A stretch of DNA of 43,932 bases from Syntrophus sp. (in: bacteria) (GTDB lineage Bacteria; Desulfobacterota; Syntrophia; Syntrophales; UBA8958). Shown here in pieces: positions 38,184 to 43,932 of this stretch. Where the stretch lies: positions 1 through 43,932 of the forward strand of contig DMAT01000275.1 in assembly GCA_003451635.1 (NCBI GenBank). The letters are read 5' to 3'. Each line of letters starts with the position of its first letter. Position 1 is the first letter of the stretch. The position numbers and the translations under genes are program-made. The notes under the pieces are model-generated. The model had not been told where the DNA came from, made no database searches, and saw only the letters and a list, made by a program, of their open reading frames with translations.

Positions 38184-39498
38184 TCCCATTAACCTTCATC
38201 CAGTCAGATAGATCATTAAGGGATCGTTGTGCGTACTCTTTGCCCCGCTCTCTTTTCTTAATCCTTTTCTCTAAGGGACGAAAAATACCGTGATTGACAT
38301 TCATGGGCTGGAATTCATTCTTCACCGGCGTGGTAATAAAGCGGATCAGGGCCCCCAGGGCCGTTGTGTCCGGCGGCGGCAGCAACTCCTTGTCTTCGAG
38401 AAGGCGTGAGACGCTGAGTCCGGAAAAAAGTCCCATGGCGGCGGATTCCACATAGCCCTCTACGCCTGCCAACTGGCCTGCGAAAAATAACGAGGGGTGG
38501 GAGCGGAGTTGAAGGCGTTCATTGAGGAGGGCAGGGGAATGGATGAAGGTGTTGCGGTGAATGCTTCCGTAGCGGGCAAATTCCGCATTCTCCAGGCCGG
38601 GTATCATTCTGAAAATGCGACGCTGTTCCGGCCAAGTTAATTTGGTCTGGAAGCCGACCATATTGAGGAGGGTTCCGGACTGGTCTTCCTTACGCAGTTG
38701 GACCACGGCATGAGCTTGTCGGCCGGTCCGCGGGTCCGTCAGGCCGACAGGTTTCATGGGACCAAAAAGCAAGGTAAGATCTCCACGCTCGGCCAGGATT
38801 TCTATGGGAAGACATCCTTCAAAATAGCGAGGTTTTTCGAAGTCCCGGAGGGGGACCTTGTCGGCCTTGAGCACTGCCTCCCGAAAGGTGGTATAGGTTG
38901 GTTCATCGAGGGGACAGTTGAGGTAATCTCCTTCTCCTTCCTGATAGCGGGATGCCCAGAACGTCTTGGCCGCGTCGATGGAATCGGCGGTCACAATGGG
39001 CGAGATGGCGTCATAAAAGTAGAGATAGTCGCTACCGGTGAGGATCTGTATCTCCCTGGCAAAAGCCTCGGACGTGAGGGGTCCCGTTGCGATCACGACC
39101 GGGCCGGTACGGGGAATTTCCACAACCTCCTGATGGATCAGCCGAAAGCGATCGCCAAAGCTCGACAGCTTATCCTGAATATATTCCGAAAACCGACGGC
39201 GGTCCACGGCCAGGGACTTGCCCGCCGGAACCGCGGTTTTGTCCGCCCCTTCCATAAAGAGCGATCCCAGACAGCGCAACTCCTGTTTCAGGAGACCGAC
39301 AGCGCTTTCCAGGGCATTGGAGCGCAGGGAATTGCTGCAGACCAGTTCGGAAAGGAGGGGCGAGGCATGGGCCGGGGAAAAGCGTTCCGGTTTCATCTCA
39401 TACATGTTAACACGGCATCCCCGGTTCAGCAACTGCCATGCCGCTTCACACCCGGCGAGCCCTCCGCCGATGACGATTACCTCGCGATCAACCATCAT
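38152..39498 (-). CDS. trmFO: TrmFO, folate- and FAD-dependent tRNA (uracil-54-C5) methyltransferase
   Basis: This 448-aa enzyme makes ribothymidine at U54 of tRNA, using methylenetetrahydrofolate and FADH2. Features are the FAD-binding VIVIGGGLAGCEAAWQLLNR at residues 8-27, MYEMKPERFSPAHASPLLSE, LVCSNSLRSNALESAVGLLK, VAVDRRRFSE-like SLAVDRRRFSEYIQ, and the C-terminal VEGYVESAAMGLFSGL with GALIRFITTP. Length and motifs are normal. The start overlaps the topA stop by 11 nt, in a dprA-topA-trmFO run that is conserved in deltaproteobacteria and Firmicutes. It is not part of the flagellar system. Confidence 0.96.
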   Translation of the reverse strand: MMVDREVIVIGGGLAGCEAAWQLLNRGCRVNMYEMKPERFSPAHASPLLSELVCSNSLRSNALESAVGLLKQELRCLGSLFMEGADKTAVPAGKSLAVDRRRFSEYIQDKLSSFGDRFRLIHQEVVEIPRTGPVVIATGPLTSEAFAREIQILTGSDYLYFYDAISPIVTADSIDAAKTFWASRYQEGEGDYLNCPLDEPTYTTFREAVLKADKVPLRDFEKPRYFEGCLPIEILAERGDLTLLFGPMKPVGLTDPRTGRQAHAVVQLRKEDQSGTLLNMVGFQTKLTWPEQRRIFRMIPGLENAEFARYGSIHRNTFIHSPALLNERLQLRSHPSLFFAGQLAGVEGYVESAAMGLFSGLSVSRLLEDKELLPPPDTTALGALIRFITTPVKNEFQPMNVNHGIFRPLEKRIKKRERGKEYAQRSLNDLSDWMKVNGITLWRSDNAA

Positions 39499-41905
39499 TT
39501 AGCGTCAGGTCAGCCTTATAGCGGCAATCCTTGCGGAGGCACTGCTTTACCTCCCCGGCTTTGGTTCGCTTCTCCACAAGGAAGGGGGCGCCGCACTGGG
39601 GACAAGGTTCAGGGAGAGGTCGATACCACATGGCGAATTTGCAGGTTGGGTATTTAGTGCATCCAAAGAACGTTTTGCCGGTTTTCGCACGCCTTTCGGA
39701 AATGAATCCGGCACAGCCCTCTTCCGGACATGGGACGCCAAGATGAACGTTAAGGATGGCTTTGCATTCCGGATAGCCGGTGCAACCGAGGAACTTGCCG
39801 AAACGTCCCTCCTTGTGAGCCATGGGTTTCCCGCATTTTTCACACATGGTATCGGTGATAATCATCTCCGCTTTCGGACGGTCGCTTCCGTCACCCGCCG
39901 TAATTTTAAGCGTGTTTTTACACTCCGGATAGCCTGAGCAGGCCATAAACTTTCCGAATCTTCCCGCTTTGAGTACCATGGTTTTTCCGCATTTTTCACA
40001 GTTGACATCAGGCGCGGTCTTATCATCCGCAGTCCCCTGACCGTTCCCTTCCTCAGGGAGATTCATGGTGTTTTTACAGGTAGGATAATTGGTACATGCG
40101 ATAAAACGGCCGTTCTTTCCCCATTTGATGGACATGGGGCTCCCGCATTTCTCGCAGATCATGTCGGTGGGAATCCCCTTGCCTTTAAGGCTCTTCATGT
40201 TATCTGCCGCCGCTTTAAGTTCCCTTGAAAAGTCCTCATAAAAGTCCTTGAGGGTATCGATGCGATCTGTCTTCCCTTCCTCGATTAGATCCAGACGGCT
40301 TTCCAGAGAGGCAGTGAAGGTCACGTCGAGGATCTTGGGGAAGTTTTCAACCAGTAAACCTGTTACCAGCATTCCCAGATCCGTAGGACGGAATTTACCT
40401 TTTTCCATAAGCACGTATTCCCGGTCCTGAATGGTGCTGAGGATTGTTGCATAGGTGCTGGGACGTCCGATTCCTTTCTCTTCGAGCTCCCGAACGAGAG
40501 AAGCCTCGGAGAATCTGGGGGGAGGCTGGGTAAATTTTTGTTCGGGGGTCAAGGCAAGAAGGTGTAAAATCTCGCCTACAGCCAGGTCGGGAAGGATCTT
40601 TCCCAATTCTTCGTCCGGATCAGCGCCGTTGTCTTCTTTCCCTTCCCGATACACCTCCGTATAGCCCGAAAATTTCATGATGGAACCCTGGGCGCGGAAG
40701 AGACAGGAACCGGCCGTTATTTCAATTACGGTCTGATCGAAGACAGCCGGGGACATCTGACTGGCAATAAAGCGGTTCCAGATCAATAGATACAGTTTGA
40801 ACTGATCGGGGCTAAGATATTGTTTGATATCACCGGGACGGTAGAGCATCGAAGAGGGTCTGACTGCCTCATGGGCGTCCTGGGCAGAGGCGCTGTTCTT
40901 GAATAAACGAGGTTTGGGAGGGAGATATGACGGATCATAGGCGGTCTGGATATATTTCCTGACTTCTTGCAGCGCCTCCTCAGAAATACGCATGGAGTCC
41001 GTTCGCATATATGTGATGAGCCCTACCGATCCTTCAACCCCCAATTCAATCCCTTCGTAGAGTTGTTGTGCCACACTCATCGTTTTCTTGGCGGAAAAAC
41101 GCAGCCAGCGGGAGGCTTCTTGCTGGAGTTTGCTCGTTGTAAAGGGCGGCAAGGGGGAGCGCTTGAGTTCCTTCTTGTCCACCTTGGCGACGACAAAATC
41201 CTGTCGGCCCAGTTCTTCAAGCACCTGGGCTGATTGCTCACCATTGGTCACCTTTGCTTTTTTATTGTCTATTTTTGTCAGTTTGGCGTCAAAGACCGGT
41301 GGCTTGTTTCCCTCCAAAGAGGCGGAAATAGTCCAGAATTCCTCGGAGATGAAACCGTTGATCTCGTTTTCCCGATCGACGACGATTCTTACCGCGACGG
41401 ATTGAACACGTCCGGCGCTAAGCCCCCGCCTGACCTTGTCCCAGAGGAGAGGGCTTATCTTGTACCCCACAAGACGGTCCAGTGTCCGCCGTGTCTGCTG
41501 GGCCTCGTACTTCGGAAGGTTGAGTTCGAGGGGGTTTCTGATCGCCTCGAGGACGGTATTTTTCGTAAGATCGTTGAAAAGGGCGCGATGGAGGATCTTA
41601 TTCTTCCCGTTGATTTCCTGGGCGACGTGCCAGGCAATCGCCTCGCCTTCCCGATCCGGGTCGGGGGCCAGATAAATGTGTTCGGCCTTCTGAGCGGCTT
41701 TCTTTATCTCTGCCATGACTTTCTTCTTGCTGTCCACAACATTGTAACTCGGCTCAAAGCCATTATCAACATCAATCCCCAGAGTACTCTTGGGCAGGTC
41801 CTTTACATGACCCATGGTTGCGAGGACATCAAAATCCGTGCCGAGAAATTTTTTTATCGTTTTTACTTTGGTTGGCGACTCCACAATTACTAAAGAACGG
41901 GACAT
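39488..41905 (-). CDS. topA: TopA, DNA topoisomerase I
   Basis: This 805-aa type IA topoisomerase relaxes negative supercoils. The TOPRIM domain is at the N-terminus (SLVIVESPTKVKTIKKFLGT, then YLAPDPDREGEAIAWHV with the metal-binding DPDREGE). The catalytic tyrosine is in GLITYMRTDSMRIS, near residue 299. The C-terminal 230 residues hold four or five zinc-ribbon modules (for example CEKCGSPMSIKWGKNGRFIA and CEKCGKTMVLKAGRFGKFMA). It lies 4 bp downstream of dprA. All catalytic motifs are intact. Confidence 0.97.
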   Translation of the reverse strand: MSRSLVIVESPTKVKTIKKFLGTDFDVLATMGHVKDLPKSTLGIDVDNGFEPSYNVVDSKKKVMAEIKKAAQKAEHIYLAPDPDREGEAIAWHVAQEINGKNKILHRALFNDLTKNTVLEAIRNPLELNLPKYEAQQTRRTLDRLVGYKISPLLWDKVRRGLSAGRVQSVAVRIVVDRENEINGFISEEFWTISASLEGNKPPVFDAKLTKIDNKKAKVTNGEQSAQVLEELGRQDFVVAKVDKKELKRSPLPPFTTSKLQQEASRWLRFSAKKTMSVAQQLYEGIELGVEGSVGLITYMRTDSMRISEEALQEVRKYIQTAYDPSYLPPKPRLFKNSASAQDAHEAVRPSSMLYRPGDIKQYLSPDQFKLYLLIWNRFIASQMSPAVFDQTVIEITAGSCLFRAQGSIMKFSGYTEVYREGKEDNGADPDEELGKILPDLAVGEILHLLALTPEQKFTQPPPRFSEASLVRELEEKGIGRPSTYATILSTIQDREYVLMEKGKFRPTDLGMLVTGLLVENFPKILDVTFTASLESRLDLIEEGKTDRIDTLKDFYEDFSRELKAAADNMKSLKGKGIPTDMICEKCGSPMSIKWGKNGRFIACTNYPTCKNTMNLPEEGNGQGTADDKTAPDVNCEKCGKTMVLKAGRFGKFMACSGYPECKNTLKITAGDGSDRPKAEMIITDTMCEKCGKPMAHKEGRFGKFLGCTGYPECKAILNVHLGVPCPEEGCAGFISERRAKTGKTFFGCTKYPTCKFAMWYRPLPEPCPQCGAPFLVEKRTKAGEVKQCLRKDCRYKADLTLNDG

Positions 41906-41909
41906 AAAT

Positions 41910-43121
41910 TCACTCCTGAAGAATATACGTTTTCCCCGGCATTTGCCGGATTAGGCCCCTGAGTTCGAGATGCAAAAGCAGGGAAAGTATCTCCGAGGCT
42001 GACATGCCGGTAACGGCAATGAGATCATCAACGGGACGAGGTCGGAAAGACAGGCTATTTATTAGCATTTGCTCTTTCTCACCGAGGATTGCATGACGAG
42101 CATCACGATGCCGACGGGGTCCGTTGGAGGGGGCGTCGGAGAGGCCATCGAGGTGCGCATCTGAGGAAAGATCGGTGAGAACGGCAGGCAAGGCCGCTTT
42201 TACGGACATTGACTCACCAGGAGAAGTCTGCGGTCCGATTTCCGCAAGAATATCTTCGACATTTTCGACGAGTTTTGCCCCTTCCTTGATGAGACGGTTT
42301 GTTCCCCGCGAGCCTGCCTCATCGATACTGCCAGGTACGGCAAAGACCTCTCTCCCTTGTTCAAGGGCGATTCTTGCCGTAATGAGGGAACCGCTTCTTT
42401 CGGTTGCCTCAACAACCACAACCCCCAGTGACATCCCGCTGATGATTCGGTTCCGAGCGGGAAAATTAGGAGCGTTGGGTCGCGTGCCGAATGAATATTC
42501 CGAAACGACGGCGCCGCATTCGGATATTTCGTGGCAGAGGGATTCATTCTCCGGAGGATAGATGACATCCAGACCGGAGCCTAAAACAGCAACAGTTTTT
42601 CCTTTGACAGACAATGCGCCCCTGTGCGCCGACGTGTCGATACCTTTGGCCATACCGCTCACAATGGCGACTCCGCTCAGGGCCAGTTCCCGGCAGAGTC
42701 TTTCCGTTGTATATTTGCCGTAGGCGCTGGCCTTTCTTGAGCCGACCACGGCAACAGAGACGTCGAGCCCACGCAGCTCGCCCTTTACATAGAGAAGAAC
42801 CGGACAATCGTAAATGTGGCGGAGGCGCTGCGGAAAAAGGACATCATGACAGGTAAGGATGGAGACATTCATCCGTATGGCCTTTTCAAGTTCCCCATCA
42901 ACATGATCCCACTGTTTGAAGTCTTTGATACGGCGCGCTGTTTTTGGACCGATGACCGGTATGGTCTCAAGCAGGTGCAATGGGGCCTTAAAAACATGTT
43001 CCGGCGTCCCGAAGCTCTGTAACAGGCCCTTGATGCCAATGTTTCCAAGTCCCTCGACGAGCTTCAAGGCCAGCCAATATTTGAGATCATCAGTTATGGT
43101 TGTCATAGTTGCAGTAGTCAT
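41910..43121 (-). CDS. dprA: DprA/Smf DNA-processing protein
   Basis: This 403-aa protein loads RecA on incoming single-stranded DNA in transformation and is often kept in non-competent species too. An N-terminal helix-hairpin-helix-like part (LVEGLGNIGIKGLLQSFG, ETIPVIGPKTARRI) precedes the Rossmann DprA domain: SVAVVGSRKASAYGKYTTER, VAIVSGMAKGIDTSAHRGAL, AVLGSGLDVIYPPENESL and FPARNRIISGMSLGVVVVEA. The C-terminus has the DprA winged-helix (INSLSFRPRPVDDLIAVTGM). Residues 300-340 form a low-complexity linker. It is the first gene of the dprA-topA-trmFO cluster and diverges from the gene at 43304. Confidence 0.95.
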   Translation of the reverse strand: MTTATMTTITDDLKYWLALKLVEGLGNIGIKGLLQSFGTPEHVFKAPLHLLETIPVIGPKTARRIKDFKQWDHVDGELEKAIRMNVSILTCHDVLFPQRLRHIYDCPVLLYVKGELRGLDVSVAVVGSRKASAYGKYTTERLCRELALSGVAIVSGMAKGIDTSAHRGALSVKGKTVAVLGSGLDVIYPPENESLCHEISECGAVVSEYSFGTRPNAPNFPARNRIISGMSLGVVVVEATERSGSLITARIALEQGREVFAVPGSIDEAGSRGTNRLIKEGAKLVENVEDILAEIGPQTSPGESMSVKAALPAVLTDLSSDAHLDGLSDAPSNGPRRHRDARHAILGEKEQMLINSLSFRPRPVDDLIAVTGMSASEILSLLLHLELRGLIRQMPGKTYILQE

Positions 43122-43162
43122 AAAAAAAGTGGCGAAGGATATATCTCATCCCGAGGGCTGTC

Positions 43163-43188
43163 AAGGAATTTAACGAAAGGAATTTAAC
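43163..43188. repeat. Short tandem direct repeat upstream of dprA
   Basis: AAGGAATTTAAC occurs at 43163-43174 and again at 43177-43188, in the 182-bp divergent region between dprA and the gene at 43304. Probably local duplication; no known motif. The rest of this region shows no recognisable element. Confidence 0.6.
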
Positions 43189-43303
43189 AATGACGGGGTG
43201 ATCGATAACGAGCCATCCTGTAGGAAATAAATAATTATTGTCAGGGGAGTTGATTTCGGTTACATAGCACGCATTAATCAGAGAAGGACCCAAGGGCAGA
43301 AAT

Positions 43304-43932
43304 ATGTTTCGAAAATCTCTTTGGATATGCTTGATATTAACTATGGTGGCCCTAGAGCCTGTTGCACCGGAACAATGCCGGGGGGAGGCGATTATTATCC
43401 ATCCGGAATCCATCTCCCTGGGAGATATTGGGGCCGGGAAGATAAAGAAAGGAATGGTCACCATTACCTATGCCGATTCGGATCGGAAATCATGGTCGGC
43501 AGAGGTTAGCGAGGGTTGGATATGCAAATCGGGACGGCCTTTGGCGGGGATATTCGAACATACCCGACCATTACAGCTCAAAATGTCCATGAAATCTTCT
43601 TTGGCCCCGGCGGGAGAAGACAACAATCACAATGGCCTGTACACCGTTGTCCTCAACCTTGAAGTCGATAACAAACGAGTTGTTTACCATAAGAAACTTG
43701 CCGGCGGCAATCACCGGGAAGGGGTCGTTTTAAATGTCGGGGGGGAAATAAAGGTTATTGAACTTTCTTTTCATGTAATGGAATATCCAATGGAACCAGT
43801 CTTGTCTGTTTCACCCCTCCGGCTCGATTTTGGAACCCTGGGACAAGGACAGAAAATTATCAAGAAGATTGAGATCACAAACAGGGGCAGGCAGGCCTTG
43901 AAGTGGAAGGTAAATCAAAAGGACCATCCTCG
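43304..43932 (+). CDS. Secreted protein with Ig-like (ASH-type) repeats, 3' end cut by the window
   Basis: A frame open from ATG 43304 to the window edge (over 209 codons) starts with a signal-peptide-like segment: RKSLWICLILTMVALEPVAP, then EQCRG. It contains two similar beta segments, HPESISLGDIGAGKIKKGMV (about residues 33-52) and SPLRLDFGTLGQGQKIIKKI (about 172-191). The P-x-L-x-F/L-G-x-x-x-x-G pattern followed by a beta strand is typical of ASPM/SPD2/Hydin-type Ig-like domains found in periplasmic or surface proteins. The product is therefore probably a multi-domain exported protein. GGGCAG precedes the ATG weakly. The complete size, and any link to motility, cannot be judged from the window. 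Confidence 0.65.
   Translation, partial: MFRKSLWICLILTMVALEPVAPEQCRGEAIIIHPESISLGDIGAGKIKKGMVTITYADSDRKSWSAEVSEGWICKSGRPLAGIFEHTRPLQLKMSMKSSLAPAGEDNNHNGLYTVVLNLEVDNKRVVYHKKLAGGNHREGVVLNVGGEIKVIELSFHVMEYPMEPVLSVSPLRLDFGTLGQGQKIIKKIEITNRGRQALKWKVNQKDHP

Noticed and set aside
38698..39657. 319-codon open frame on the + strand
   Set aside because: Antisense to trmFO and the end of topA, both firmly identified.

Overview
The window looks like a flagellar and flagellin-glycosylation region of a Gram-negative, deltaproteobacteria-like (Desulfobacterota, Syntrophus-type) bacterium. This placement is inferred from three things. L- and P-ring genes show an outer membrane. A csrA-fliW pair and a stand-alone FlhB C-terminal homologue (FhlB) are common in that group. 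A dprA-topA-trmFO housekeeping cluster sits next door. No tRNA, rRNA, CRISPR array, transposase or phage gene was seen.

Layout. (1) Positions 1-10182, + strand: the C-terminal part of a FliK-like hook-length protein, fhlB, then flgF-flgG-flgA-flgH-flgI-flgJ(N-terminal type)-flgM and flgN-flgK-flgL-csrA-fliW. (2) Positions 10235-16018, - strand and convergent with (1): fliC (flagellin), fliD (very large cap protein), fliS, a fliT-like gene and flaG. (3) Positions 16420-35384, - strand: a block of about 19 kb with 15 genes for sugar-nucleotide synthesis, glycan decoration and glycosyl transfer. It runs from a TPR protein and a GT2-TPR protein, through sugar oxidoreductase/acetyltransferase, sulfotransferase-glycosyltransferase, C-, O- and other methyltransferases, two DegT aminotransferases, an RmlC-type cupin, two SDR epimerases and two radical SAM proteins, to a tandem-duplicated glycosyltransferase just upstream of fliC. 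(4) Positions 35587-38183, + strand: a 70-aa protein, a REC-GAF-HD-GYP response regulator and a lytic transglycosylase. (5) Positions 38152-43121, - strand: dprA-topA-trmFO. (6) From 43304 to the right edge: the start of a secreted Ig-like (ASH-type) protein, cut by the window.

Regulation can be read directly. Good sigma-54 (-24/-12) sites precede flgF, flgN and fliD. Good sigma-28 (FliA) sites precede flgM, flaG, fliC and the 70-aa gene/HD-GYP unit. This is the usual two-tier flagellar hierarchy, with the anti-sigma factor gene flgM itself in the late class. The fliC mRNA has a leader of about 270 nt that carries a textbook CsrA-type hairpin and CAAGGA motifs at the ribosome binding site. 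Together with the C-terminally extended CsrA and FliW encoded nearby, this suggests the FliW-CsrA-flagellin feedback loop. A 13-bp dyad, GGAAATTATTTCC, occurs identically in the fliC and fliD leaders, with related dyads near other flagellar promoters.

The most novel part is the glycan island. Its position beside fliC and its repeated GT2-TPR enzymes suggest that it builds and attaches an unusual flagellin glycan, possibly C-methylated, amino-acylated and sulfated. The central oddity is a 775-aa TPR-sulfotransferase-glycosyltransferase fusion. The target of the glycan is inferred from context only; an O-antigen role is the main alternative.
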